This document shows, one piece after another, positions 8,260-17,622 of a stretch of DNA of 64,000 nucleotides; positions within the stretch are counted from its first letter, which is position 1; each line of letters starts with the position of its first letter. Source of the DNA: Pedobacter sp. FW305-3-2-15-E-R2A2. Its GTDB lineage: Bacteria; Bacteroidota; Bacteroidia; Sphingobacteriales; Sphingobacteriaceae. The notes under the pieces were generated by a model. It searched no databases. It saw only the letters and a list, made by a program, of their open reading frames with translations, and was not told where the DNA came from. Location of the stretch: assembly GCF_038446955.1 (NCBI RefSeq), contig NZ_CP151803.1, forward strand, positions 3,410,001-3,474,000, in the 5' to 3' direction. A program made the position numbers and the translations under genes.

Positions 8260-11200
8260 TTAAAAAGTCATGTTAATTCCGGCAGTAATGACCCTTGGTA
8301 GCGGGTAACTGGTAAAATCACGTCCCGGAGTCAACACAGAAAAACCGTCGTTGGTGCTCGCCTGAGGATTCGCGCCGCTATACTTGCTGAACGTAACCAG
8401 GTTCTGTATGCTGCCATATAAGCGGAGCCCCTTGATGAATCTGGAGCTGTTGATAAACTTTTGTTTGAAGTTATAACCTAAGGTGACGTTCTGGATGCGC
8501 ATAAAACTGGCGTCTTCTATCCATTGAGAATTTACTTCACGGTATAGGGTTCTACCGTTTACGGTAGTAGGTAAAAGGCCATCTCCTGGGTTTGAGGGTG
8601 ATCTGAATCTGTTTAATACTTTACGGTCCACATTGAACACACCGTCGATATTGGTTAAGAATTCGTTTCCGGTTTTCATGATTTGTCCGCCTTGAGAACC
8701 GATGATCAGGACCGTCAGGTCAAAATTTTGATAACCGAAACTATTCGTGATTCCGTAATTGAAATCCGGTTGTGCATTCCCGATAACCGTGAAATCTTTA
8801 ACCGCCTCAATCACACCGTTGCCGTCAATATCTTTATATCTTACTGATCCTACGATGGAAGAATTGTGTTTCGGCTGACTGGCAAGTTCATCTGCATTTT
8901 GGTAAATGCCATCAAATACAAACCCGAAGAATTGCCCCAGCGGTTTTCCAACCTGACTGATGTGGGTATAATTACCTTCGCCACTGCGGCCACTATAAAT
9001 TGCCGCATTGTTATTTCCCGGGTTCAGTTCTAAGACAATATTGCGGTTAAAGCTGATGTTAAAATTGGTGTTCCAGGTAAATGCACCGGTCAGGTTTTTG
9101 GAAGTCAATCCAAATTCAAAACCCCGGTTTCTCACTTTTCCAAGGTTTACCGTAGCAGAAGAATATCCTGAGGCAAGGGGAAGTTCAACATTTAAAAGCA
9201 GGGAACTGGTAATGCGGTTATAAAAATCTGCGGTCAGATTCAATCTGCTGTTAAACACAGAAAAGTCCAGTCCCAGATCAAATTCATCTGATTTTTCCCA
9301 GGTCAGGTTTTCGTTCGCGATCGATCCTGAAGCACGGCCACTGGCGAGTTGTCCGCCAAAGGAATAATTTGCGGATCCTATTCCTGAGGCATAGGAATAA
9401 TTGCCTATGTTAAAGTTACCTGTGCGGCCATAACTCGTTCTTAACTTCAGGTCGCTGATCCATTTTACGTTTTTAAGAAACTCTTCTTCGGAAGCCCTCC
9501 AGGCAAATGCACCTGATGGAAATGTTCCATAACGAACACTCGAACCAAAACGCGAAGAACCATCAGATCGAATGGTACCGGTAAGGATGTACCTGTCTTT
9601 AAAGGTGTAGTTTACACGGGCAAGGTAGGAGATGAGTGACCATTTTTCTACTCCTGCAGCTGCTCCATTGAGTAAAGTGGAAGCATTAATGGTTTGGATC
9701 AGGTCGTCGGGATAGTTGGTTGCCCCAAAAGAATAGCCGTTGTAACGTTCCTGCTGTGCAGTATATCCTATAATTGCATTGATGCGGTGGTCTTTTCCGA
9801 AGGCTTTATCGTAACCAAGGGTTAATTCTGAAAGCCAGTTCGTAGTGGTATTCTGTGCAGTACTGGAACCGGGAATAGAGAGGTTTGGTTTTTGATTTCC
9901 GGTTTCGCCAATCACAAAGGTCGGGCTGAAGGCAAAGGAACTGTTGTTGGTATAATCAAGGTTGTAGCTATATTTTGCTTTTAAACCATCAATGATCTGA
10001 TACTCGGCAAAGGCAGTGGCAAGGCCTCTGAAATAATTGGCTTTAGTGCCCGCAAATTCCAGGGTATTTAAAGGGTTTCCTGCCCCAATAGCGCCAGGGG
10101 AGGTGATAAAGACCGTTCTCTTTCCCGATGCATCCGTAATCGGAACAAGTGGACTAAGCCAAAGTGCACGGGTCAGTACGTCTCTTTGTCCGGACTCAAA
10201 TCCACTCCTGTGCTGAGTGCCTCCACTTGGGGCAAGGCTGATGCCCACCTTAATTTTTTTACTCAGGTCGGATTGAAGGTTGAAATTCAGGGAGTAACGT
10301 TTATAGTCTGTATACCTCACTGTTCCATCCTGCTCCAGTCTGTTAATGGAAGCGGAATACTTGGTTTGCTCATTTCCGCCTCTGATGCTGGCATCCACAC
10401 TGTTTTGCATTGCTGTACGCAATACCGCATCGTACCAGTTCGTACCCTCGCCGTATTGAGCAGGGTTTCTGAATTCTACCGGGATATCATTGTCCGTGGC
10501 CACCAAACCTCTGGAGGCAAAGTCATCGGTAATGATGTCTCTTCTGTATTGTGCATATTCTGTGCCGTTAAGGACTTTCGGTCTGCCTTTTTGAGGGACC
10601 TGCTGACTACCGATATAGCTGTTCACGCTGACCACCGGGGCGCCTGTTTTTCCTTTTTTTGTGGTGATGACAATCACACCGTTTGAGCCTCTTGACCCAT
10701 ATATTGCAGTGGAAGAAGCGTCTTTTAAAACGGTAACTGATTCAATATCATCAGGGCTAAGTACGTTCAGCGGGTTGTAACTCTGACCTCCGGTATTGGA
10801 GATCGCGAAGCCATCTACCACAAATAAAGGGCTGTTGGTTGCACCGATGGAGCCGGCACCCCTGACCTGTATGTTCACGCCACCACCCGGCGCACCGGTA
10901 GGTGTACTGATCTGAACACCGGCAATTTGGCCGATCATTTTCTGATCGATAGAACTTACCGGCAAGTCTTTGATCTGCGAAGCCGAAATGCTGGAAACGG
11001 AGCCGGTCAGGTCCTTTTTCTGAGTCGTACCATAACCGATCACGATCACCTCAGACAACTGGTCATTCTGTGCAGAAAGCGCTACATTGATCTGGCTGTT
11101 GTCTGCTATGGTTAATTCTTTGCTCGCATAACCAATATAGCTGAAAACAAGGACTGCTCCTTTGGGTGCTTCCAGCGCAAATGCCCCGCCGGTATTGGTC

Positions 11201-11385
11201 ACCGTTCCTGTTGTGGTGTTTTTAACTTTAACGGATACACCTGGAAGCGCTCCTCCATCGCTAAGGTCTGTCACCTTTCCCGTAATTTTTAAATTCTGTG
11301 CATAGATGAAGCTGCTGAGAAAACACAGACAGCACATCAGGCCTATTCCTTTTTTAGATAGGCCGATTAGATTTTTTTTGCTCAT
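8260..11385 (-). CDS. SusC/RagA family TonB-dependent outer-membrane transporter
   Basis: This 1041-residue barrel imports oligosaccharides across the outer membrane using TonB energy. A signal peptide (about residues 1-29, ending FIYAQ) is followed by a carboxypeptidase-regulatory-like domain (ITGKVTDLSDGGALPGVSV). The TonB-box region (EVIVIGYGTTQKKDLTGSVS), the plug (SPLFVVDGF; SSTAIYGSRGSNGVIVITTKKG) and the barrel follow, and the protein ends in the aromatic beta-signal GINMTF. It pairs with the SusD gene downstream. A copy of the rhamnose-regulon motif lies 105 bp upstream of the start, so uptake is probably induced together with catabolism. Confidence 0.96.
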   Translation of the reverse strand: MSKKNLIGLSKKGIGLMCCLCFLSSFIYAQNLKITGKVTDLSDGGALPGVSVKVKNTTTGTVTNTGGAFALEAPKGAVLVFSYIGYASKELTIADNSQINVALSAQNDQLSEVIVIGYGTTQKKDLTGSVSSISASQIKDLPVSSIDQKMIGQIAGVQISTPTGAPGGGVNIQVRGAGSIGATNSPLFVVDGFAISNTGGQSYNPLNVLSPDDIESVTVLKDASSTAIYGSRGSNGVIVITTKKGKTGAPVVSVNSYIGSQQVPQKGRPKVLNGTEYAQYRRDIITDDFASRGLVATDNDIPVEFRNPAQYGEGTNWYDAVLRTAMQNSVDASIRGGNEQTKYSASINRLEQDGTVRYTDYKRYSLNFNLQSDLSKKIKVGISLAPSGGTQHRSGFESGQRDVLTRALWLSPLVPITDASGKRTVFITSPGAIGAGNPLNTLEFAGTKANYFRGLATAFAEYQIIDGLKAKYSYNLDYTNNSSFAFSPTFVIGETGNQKPNLSIPGSSTAQNTTTNWLSELTLGYDKAFGKDHRINAIIGYTAQQERYNGYSFGATNYPDDLIQTINASTLLNGAAAGVEKWSLISYLARVNYTFKDRYILTGTIRSDGSSRFGSSVRYGTFPSGAFAWRASEEEFLKNVKWISDLKLRTSYGRTGNFNIGNYSYASGIGSANYSFGGQLASGRASGSIANENLTWEKSDEFDLGLDFSVFNSRLNLTADFYNRITSSLLLNVELPLASGYSSATVNLGKVRNRGFEFGLTSKNLTGAFTWNTNFNISFNRNIVLELNPGNNNAAIYSGRSGEGNYTHISQVGKPLGQFFGFVFDGIYQNADELASQPKHNSSIVGSVRYKDIDGNGVIEAVKDFTVIGNAQPDFNYGITNSFGYQNFDLTVLIIGSQGGQIMKTGNEFLTNIDGVFNVDRKVLNRFRSPSNPGDGLLPTTVNGRTLYREVNSQWIEDASFMRIQNVTLGYNFKQKFINSSRFIKGLRLYGSIQNLVTFSKYSGANPQASTNDGFSVLTPGRDFTSYPLPRVITAGINMTF

Positions 11386-11490
11386 AATGCTTGGATTTGG
11401 TTTAGTAAGTTTTTGTTCATTTTAACGTTTTACTTTATGTTTAAATGGGGATTTATTAGCTAATCTCGTATATCCGAATTGCGCCGGCAA

Positions 11491-11505
11491 CCTGCACCGT
11501 CCTGT
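11491..11505 (-). promoter_or_regulatory. Rhamnose-regulon motif, copy 2 (upstream of susC)
   Basis: The plus strand reads CCTGCACCGTCCTGT, differing from the other two copies at only a few central positions. On the minus strand it is followed by TTGC, as in copy 1. It lies between the rhaB terminator and the susC start. Confidence 0.7.
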
Positions 11506-11540
11506 ATGGAAGGCGAGTTCTTTTCAAAAGAAAAGGGCAT

Positions 11541-11566
11541 AAAAAAAAGAGCCGGTTGGCTCTTTT
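11541..11566 (-). terminator. Terminator of the rhaT-rhaEW-rhaI-rhaB operon
   Basis: AAAAGAGCC and GGCTCTTTT form a perfect 9-bp stem with a 4-nt loop. On the minus strand it is followed by a run of T. It lies 35 bp after the rhaB stop. Confidence 0.85.
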
Positions 11567-11601
11567 ACAGAAAGATAGGTCAGGTCTTCGGGGAGGCGGA
11601 A

Positions 11602-12999
11602 TTAATAATGGTGTTGCGCCGCCGAATAAAACTTGAGTTGTATAATGTCGTTTGGCAAGGGTTTGGTATTCCATGACTTGTGGATGGCAAGCGCAGCACC
11701 AACTGCCGTAGCCTGCGCCATGGAAGCAGCAAATACTTCAAGTTCAGGAAAAGAGGCCGATAATAAATTCATAAATATGGCATTTTTGCTAAAGCCTCCA
11801 TCCACGAAAATTCGCTTTACTTTAGTTCCCTTTAATACCCTTTGTGTCGCCTGGCGCTGCTGATCTACCAGGTCTAGCATGAGCTGATGATAGGCAATGA
11901 TATCTGTGGCATAGTCGGATAGGTTTCTTTTGGAAAAACGGGACTCCTTTATGGTTTCTGATCCGGGTTCTGGTTCCGGTTTACCGTTCTTCCTTAGGAG
12001 TTCGATGATTCCCGGATCAAAAGCAGCATGGCGGTAGCTGATCACGTCTGCACCAAAATGAGCAGCAATCCGTTTTACCTGCTGTTCATGTTCGTAACCA
12101 GCAAAAACACGGGAAGCTTTTACCGGTTTACCCTCAAACTGAAGATAACACAGGCAATCGTTCTGGAGTTCTTCTACCGTTAACGGACTCGAATTAAATG
12201 GATTCAAACTGATACACCAGGTTCCGGTAGACAATAGGATAAAAGGCTCCTGAAAATTGATCAGGTAGGGGATCAGCGCTGCTGAACTGTCATGGAATCC
12301 GATGCCCACGGCATAATTGTTTCCTGGAAAAGCAGCAGGCATCACATGGTCTGAAGGCGCAATAGGGGCCAACTTATCCAGAATACCCTCTGCTTTAACC
12401 CATTCATGGTAGTTCTGTGTTTTGAAATTCCATAATGCAGTATGACAACCAATGCTGGTGAGGTCAGAATAAAGCGCTCCAGAGATCAGATAACTTAAAT
12501 ATTGAGGCAAATGAAGTGCATATTTTATCTGTTTAAAAAGCGCTGGTTTTTCGTGTTTAATCCGATATAACTGTAAGCCGGAATTCAAGCTCCCAAGAAC
12601 AGGGGAGGCCGTGGTGTTGGAAAATGCTTCTTCGCCTCCGTAACTCGCATAAAATTGAGATTTTAGTTCTTCAGGATAGGATTTCAGGTAGTTATATAAA
12701 GGCGCCAAAGGTTGTCCATCTTTATCGATGTAGACCAGGCTCGCTCCATAAGTGGTGAAATTGATGGATTTGACCTCGAATTCCTCTTTTTTAAAAACTT
12801 CTCTCAGAGAGTCAAATACCGAGAGCCGCAGGCTTTCCAGGTTTTCACAGGGATCACCGTCCTCATCCACAGTCTCGGTAAATCTGGCGGTTCTTTCAAA
12901 GACGATTTGGTATTGCTCGTCAAACAGGAACAATTTCTTGTTCGTTTTGCCTACATCAAAGATGGCAATTACAGGAACCGGTTTGTTTTTTTGTCCCAT
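11602..12999 (-). CDS. rhaB: FGGY-family L-rhamnulokinase
   Basis: It is predicted to phosphorylate L-rhamnulose with ATP to L-rhamnulose-1-phosphate. The 465-residue protein has the two-lobed FGGY fold: an N-terminal phosphate loop (FDVGKTNKKLFLFD), the substrate region (LTSIGCHTALWNF), a catalytic-type aspartate segment (GIGFHDSSAALIP) and the C-terminal adenosine-binding motif (FVDGGFSKNAIF). Family members include fuculokinase and rhamnulokinase, so the substrate is set by context: it is the last gene of an operon with rhamnose isomerase, aldolase/dehydrogenase and RhaT. The gap to rhaI is only 3 bp. An operon terminator follows. Confidence 0.88.
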   Translation of the reverse strand: MGQKNKPVPVIAIFDVGKTNKKLFLFDEQYQIVFERTARFTETVDEDGDPCENLESLRLSVFDSLREVFKKEEFEVKSINFTTYGASLVYIDKDGQPLAPLYNYLKSYPEELKSQFYASYGGEEAFSNTTASPVLGSLNSGLQLYRIKHEKPALFKQIKYALHLPQYLSYLISGALYSDLTSIGCHTALWNFKTQNYHEWVKAEGILDKLAPIAPSDHVMPAAFPGNNYAVGIGFHDSSAALIPYLINFQEPFILLSTGTWCISLNPFNSSPLTVEELQNDCLCYLQFEGKPVKASRVFAGYEHEQQVKRIAAHFGADVISYRHAAFDPGIIELLRKNGKPEPEPGSETIKESRFSKRNLSDYATDIIAYHQLMLDLVDQQRQATQRVLKGTKVKRIFVDGGFSKNAIFMNLLSASFPELEVFAASMAQATAVGAALAIHKSWNTKPLPNDIIQLKFYSAAQHHY

Positions 13000-13002
13000 T
13001 AA

Positions 13003-14277
13003 TTATAATCCTGTAGCTATGGTTTTATTGCCGCGGTTTTTGATCAGTTCTTTACGGACCTCAGTTTCTCTGTATAGGGCTAAAGGCGATAAAGCTGCGC
13101 CAGCACGTAAACGTGCCTCTGCAACCAATGGGCGTACGTCTGTTCTGAAAGCCTGTTGCAGTATTTCCTGACAACGGACCACATCGTTTTCCTGTTGCGC
13201 CTGTACCAAGGCTATGCGGTCTACAGAAAGGGCCTGCGCATAAGCAATCATGATTGCCTCTACCGACTGAAGCAGGTCTTCCAGCGGATCTTTTACATTG
13301 TGTGAAGCATCGATCATCCAGGCAAGGTCGTTCTTGTGGTTCATCCCGCGTTGGTCCATTCCTTCCACCAGTTCATTGAAGATCAGGAACAACTGATAAG
13401 GTTTCATACAACCCGCAGTCAGGTCATCATCCCCATATTTTGAATCGTTAAAATGGAAACCGCCGAGCTTTCCTTCCATCAGCAGCAGGGACACGATTTG
13501 CTCAATATTTGCATTTGGCAGGTGATGTCCAAGGTCGACTAAGGTAAAGGCCTTAGGGCCGAGTTTATTGGCGTATAACAAGGACTGGCCCCAGTCGCCA
13601 ACTGTGGTCGAATAGAAATTAGGTTCGAAAGCCTTATATTCCACAAATACTTTCCAGTCTGCCGGTAAAGCGGCATATATTTCCTGAAGGCTTTCCAGTG
13701 TGTTTTCAAAAGCCTTTCTGAAGTTCAGCTGTCCGGGGAAGCAGGAACCGTCTGCTAACCAGATGGTCAGCGCATTTGAACCCAGTTCTACACCCTGGCG
13801 GATCACCTCAATATTATGTGCAATGGCTTGTTTTCTGACTTCCTTATTGACATGTTGCAGGGAGCCAAATTTATAACTATGTTGCTGATCGCGCTGATCC
13901 TGAAAAGTATTGGAATTCATCGCGTCAAAGTGTAGGCCATACTCCGCTGCCAGTGCTTTTATCGCAGGTACATTCGTTGTGGTATCCCATGGAATGTGCA
14001 GGGAAACTGCAGCACTGGAAGCATTCAGCTGATGAAGCAAGCCAATGTCCGCGAGCTTTTCTTCTATATTTCCAGGTTCACCTCCAAGGGAAAATCTGCC
14101 AAAACGAGTCCCGCCAGTTCCTAAAGCCCAACTTGGGATTCCGATCTGAAAATCGCTGATTTTCTGCAGGATATCTTCTGAATTTTGGATCTCCTGTATT
14201 GCGAAATCCAGTTTCTGTTGGTGTTTGGAAAGTAAACGCTCATTATGTGAGGCAATTTGATTTGGTTCTAATTTCAT
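13003..14277 (-). CDS. rhaI: L-rhamnose isomerase, RhaI type
   Basis: It interconverts L-rhamnose and L-rhamnulose. At 424 residues it fits the RhaI group (Pseudomonas stutzeri-type xylose-isomerase-like TIM barrel) rather than E. coli RhaA. Metal- and substrate-site segments are visible: VFVEYKAFEPNFYST, TLVDLGHHLPNANIEQI and GGFHFNDSKYGDDD, with the expected Glu, Asp and His residues. The C-terminal region resembles other bacterial sugar isomerases of this group. It starts 10 bp after the rhaEW stop and is followed by rhaB at 3 bp, so translation is probably coupled. Confidence 0.9.
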   Translation of the reverse strand: MKLEPNQIASHNERLLSKHQQKLDFAIQEIQNSEDILQKISDFQIGIPSWALGTGGTRFGRFSLGGEPGNIEEKLADIGLLHQLNASSAAVSLHIPWDTTTNVPAIKALAAEYGLHFDAMNSNTFQDQRDQQHSYKFGSLQHVNKEVRKQAIAHNIEVIRQGVELGSNALTIWLADGSCFPGQLNFRKAFENTLESLQEIYAALPADWKVFVEYKAFEPNFYSTTVGDWGQSLLYANKLGPKAFTLVDLGHHLPNANIEQIVSLLLMEGKLGGFHFNDSKYGDDDLTAGCMKPYQLFLIFNELVEGMDQRGMNHKNDLAWMIDASHNVKDPLEDLLQSVEAIMIAYAQALSVDRIALVQAQQENDVVRCQEILQQAFRTDVRPLVAEARLRAGAALSPLALYRETEVRKELIKNRGNKTIATGL

Positions 14278-14287
14278 AATCTATTTT

Positions 14288-16408
14288 TTAACGTAAAAAG
14301 GCGTTGGCAACGCCACCATCTACATTTAATACATTTCCGGTTGATTTGTTCATCAATCCACCTACAAAAACAAAGCAGGCATTTGCAATGTCTTCAGGCA
14401 GGATCATTTCGTTAAGTAAGGTACGCTTTGCATAGAACGCTGGCAACTCTGCTACGGTAATTCCATAAGCCTTTGCTCTTCCTTCAGCCCAGGCGCCTTC
14501 CCAGATTTTGCTATCCGAGATGACTGCATCGGGATTAACCGTATTTACGCGGATATGATCTGCACCCAGTTCTGCCGCATTTAATCTGCTCAGGTGTAGC
14601 TGGGCCGCTTTTGCAGAACCGTAGCCCGCATTATTTGGCCCGGAAACCAACGCATTCTTGCTCACGATGTTGATGACATCACCGCCGATAGCCTGTTTTC
14701 TCAGAATTTCGACACCTGCCTGTGTAACCAGGAACTGGCCTTTGACGAGGATGTCGTACAAGAGGTCCCAATCTTTTTCGGTATGCTCTTCGATGGGTTT
14801 GGAGATGGATATTCCTGCGCAGTTGACTACGATGTCTACGCCGCCAAATGCTAAACCAGCGTATTCAAATGCATGACGAATGGCATCGGCATTGGTTACA
14901 TCCAGCAAAACAGTGGCATAGGCATCTTTACTGAATTCAGCTTTAAAACTTTCTTCTGCATTTGCCAGTCGCGCGGCATCATTGTCATTGATGACCACAC
15001 AAGCACCTTCATTGATGAATTTCCGGGCAATTGCTTTTCCAATCCCACCTGCACTGCCGGTAATCAGGGCGATTTTTCCGCTAAGGGCTTTCGGTTCGGG
15101 CATTCGCTGTAACTTTGCTTCTTCCAGCAACCAGTATTCTATATTAAAGGCTTCCTGTTTTGGTAATGATGTGTATTTGGAAATGGCTTCCGCACCTTTC
15201 ATTACATTGATGGCATTGGTGTAAAATTCGGCGGCAACTCTTGCCGTCTGTTTATCCTTCGCGAAAGAAAACAGGCCAATTCCAGGATATAAAATAATGA
15301 CAGGATTGGCGTCACGAATTGCGGGACTATCCTCGCGTTTGCAAGACTGATAATATTCCGCATACATTTGCCGGTACGCTTCAAATTCAGGTTCCAGTTT
15401 CGCCTGAAGGGCTTTCAAATCACTGAGGTTTTCATTCGCGTCCAGTTTCAAAACCAGGGGACTGATTTTGGTCCGTAAAAAATGGTCAGGGCAACTCGTT
15501 CCCATAGGAGCCAAACGCTCCAGGTCATTGGAATTGATAAATTCCAATACACGGGCATCATCAGTAAAATGGCCAACCATATGTCTTTCATTTGAGCAGA
15601 AGCCTCTCAACACAGGGGCAATCAGCGAGGCTTGTTTTAAACGCAGGTCCTGTATTAAAGCCCCGATCTTTTGTCCGCCGAATACAGGTCCTTTTTTGCC
15701 GTAAGCAGATTCCAAATATTCCGAACATTTTTCCACCACCTCCAATGTATTGATATAGCATTCATGGGCGGTATCTCCCCAGGTAAACAGGCCATGTGAA
15801 CCCAGCATAATGCCTCGGATTCCAGGGTTTTCATCCAAGCATTTGCGCAATTGAAGGCCCAGTTCAAAGCCTGGTTTTTGCCAGGGTACCCAACCCACCG
15901 TTCCATTAAACAATTCTCTTGTAATTTGCTCCCCATCTGCCGCTGCTGCAATAGCGATGGCGGCATCCGGATGTAAATGGTCTATATGGGCAAAGGGTAA
16001 GAAGCCGTGTAATGGCGTGTCGATAGAAGGGGCCTTTGATTCGAGGTCATAGATACAGTGGTTAAATAGGGCCACCATTTCATCCTCATATGCTAATCCC
16101 CGGTAGATGTTTTTCAGGTTTCTCAGCTGATCTACATATAAGGCTGCAAGACCACTCTTTTTAAGGGTTCCGATATCCCCCCCGGATCCCTTAACCCACA
16201 TTACTTCGGTATATTCCCCGGTTAAGGGGTGTTTGGTGATCGCCTTACAGGAGGTATTGCCACCTCCATAATTGGTTAGGCGCAGGTCTGCACCCAGTAA
16301 ATTTGAACGGTAGATCAGTAATGCGATTTCATCTCCGGCCAGTTCAGCTGCCTTTGCATCATCCCATAAATGGCTGACATGTTTAAAATCAGTTGTTCGA
16401 GAATTCAT
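14288..16408 (-). CDS. rhaEW: Bifunctional rhamnulose-1-P aldolase / lactaldehyde dehydrogenase
   Basis: This 706-residue fusion joins a class II aldolase domain (about residues 1-400) to a short-chain dehydrogenase (about 440-706). The aldolase cleaves rhamnulose-1-phosphate to DHAP and L-lactaldehyde; zinc ligands are likely in PFAHIDHLHPDA and GSHGLFTWGD. The dehydrogenase has the NAD-binding motif ITGSAGGIGKAIA and the catalytic YGSAK (YxxxK), and would oxidise lactaldehyde to lactate. The same architecture is known as RhaEW in Bacillus and other phyla. The order rhaT-rhaEW-rhaI-rhaB with short gaps supports a single operon. The oxidation step is taken from the family and not testable here. 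Confidence 0.92.
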   Translation of the reverse strand: MNSRTTDFKHVSHLWDDAKAAELAGDEIALLIYRSNLLGADLRLTNYGGGNTSCKAITKHPLTGEYTEVMWVKGSGGDIGTLKKSGLAALYVDQLRNLKNIYRGLAYEDEMVALFNHCIYDLESKAPSIDTPLHGFLPFAHIDHLHPDAAIAIAAAADGEQITRELFNGTVGWVPWQKPGFELGLQLRKCLDENPGIRGIMLGSHGLFTWGDTAHECYINTLEVVEKCSEYLESAYGKKGPVFGGQKIGALIQDLRLKQASLIAPVLRGFCSNERHMVGHFTDDARVLEFINSNDLERLAPMGTSCPDHFLRTKISPLVLKLDANENLSDLKALQAKLEPEFEAYRQMYAEYYQSCKREDSPAIRDANPVIILYPGIGLFSFAKDKQTARVAAEFYTNAINVMKGAEAISKYTSLPKQEAFNIEYWLLEEAKLQRMPEPKALSGKIALITGSAGGIGKAIARKFINEGACVVINDNDAARLANAEESFKAEFSKDAYATVLLDVTNADAIRHAFEYAGLAFGGVDIVVNCAGISISKPIEEHTEKDWDLLYDILVKGQFLVTQAGVEILRKQAIGGDVINIVSKNALVSGPNNAGYGSAKAAQLHLSRLNAAELGADHIRVNTVNPDAVISDSKIWEGAWAEGRAKAYGITVAELPAFYAKRTLLNEMILPEDIANACFVFVGGLMNKSTGNVLNVDGGVANAFLR

Positions 16409-16431
16409 AAATTCCAGTAGTTATTTTGTTT

Positions 16432-17511
16432 TTATTTGATAGAATTTCCATATCCGACGATCACTACAGACAAGATAATGATCGTTATTCCCAGGATGAC
16501 CGTCGTCAGGGTTTTTCTTTTTACTCCCGTCCATTCTTTGAGCACCAGGCCCCATACATTGGCGACAAGAATAATAAATGCCATGTGCAGGATCCAGGAG
16601 CTGGCGCCGTTTCCGAGTTTACTTTCTCCCATTCCATAGAAAAAGAATTGTAAAAACCAGGTGGTACCGGCCAGTGCCGAAAAGGCATAATTTGCCAGCA
16701 GTGGAGTGTTTTTATTCGTATAATCTTTAAAGGTTTTATTGCGGAAGTTCAGTACCATGCACCAGATCAGATTAGTAGTTAATCCACCCCATAAAATGAG
16801 GATATAGGTCACGTTGTTCTGGAAAAGGAATTCTCCCTCATTGGGATGTGTACTTTTCCAGATTTCATTGGCCTGATGGGCCATGTCTTTACCTGCATCG
16901 ATGCCAAAGGCAAAGCAGGCACTGAGTATTCCGGATACAAAGGATAAGATCAAGCCCAAACCCAGCTTATATTCTTTATTGGAAGGGTCAGTTTTTCCGG
17001 CAGCGATGAGGTCTTTTTCTTTCATTCCTCCGGCTTTACCGCAAATGATGATGCCCAGAACGCAAATCAACAGTCCCAGCAAGACCATTTGTCCCCATTG
17101 GCTGTTCAGCATATCGCTGAAGCTGTCTTTTCCGGCTTTAGGCTCGAAGTTATAATAAATAGAAGGAATCAGTGCGCCAAAAACAGAGCATAAACCAAGG
17201 ATGATGGAGCTGCCAAGCGAAACGCCCAGGTACCTCACCCCCAATCCGTAGGTTAGTCCGCCTATGCCCCATAAGACACCAAAAAAATAGGTAAGGAGTA
17301 GGATTTTTCCATGAGTTGCGGCAATGATGGCCGGGAAATCTGCGATCGTCAGGTACGCAGCAAGGGGAGGGATGATGAGCCAGGAAAAAAGCCCGCCTAC
17401 AATCCAGTAACTTTCCCAGGCCCAGCCCTTCACTTTTTTATAAGGAATGTAAAAGCTACCTGAGGCAAAACCTCCTGTAAAATGGAAAATGACACCGAGA
17501 ATTACCTGCAT
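16432..17511 (-). CDS. rhaT: L-rhamnose/proton symporter RhaT
   Basis: It imports L-rhamnose across the inner membrane with protons. The 359-residue protein has about ten membrane helices and the RhaT opening (GVIFHFTGGFASGSFYIPYKK, WAWESYWIVGGLFSW). Internal segments such as GLTYGLGVRYLGVSLGSSI and the C-terminal TVILGITIIILSVVIVGYG fit the family. It is the first gene of the catabolic operon, with a copy of the rhamnose-regulon motif 69 bp upstream. It is downstream of the GntR-type regulator on the same strand with 111 bp between them. Confidence 0.93.
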   Translation of the reverse strand: MQVILGVIFHFTGGFASGSFYIPYKKVKGWAWESYWIVGGLFSWLIIPPLAAYLTIADFPAIIAATHGKILLLTYFFGVLWGIGGLTYGLGVRYLGVSLGSSIILGLCSVFGALIPSIYYNFEPKAGKDSFSDMLNSQWGQMVLLGLLICVLGIIICGKAGGMKEKDLIAAGKTDPSNKEYKLGLGLILSFVSGILSACFAFGIDAGKDMAHQANEIWKSTHPNEGEFLFQNNVTYILILWGGLTTNLIWCMVLNFRNKTFKDYTNKNTPLLANYAFSALAGTTWFLQFFFYGMGESKLGNGASSWILHMAFIILVANVWGLVLKEWTGVKRKTLTTVILGITIIILSVVIVGYGNSIK

Positions 17512-17575
17512 AACGATTTTGGGCTATAAATGGTTTAGTTTTAATGGCCCTAATTTATGTAAGTTGCGAGGATCA

Positions 17576-17595
17576 ACTGTCCTGTACCATCCTGT
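17576..17595 (-). promoter_or_regulatory. Rhamnose-regulon motif, copy 3 (upstream of rhaT)
   Basis: The plus strand reads CCTGTACCATCCTGT at 17581-17595, preceded by a further ACTGT half-site at 17576, so the minus strand shows three half-sites at about 10-bp spacing. It lies between the regulator stop and the rhaT start. The extra half-site may mean stronger or cooperative binding. Confidence 0.7.
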
Positions 17596-17622
17596 TTTTC
17601 CCGGGAAAACGATCAGGATGCT

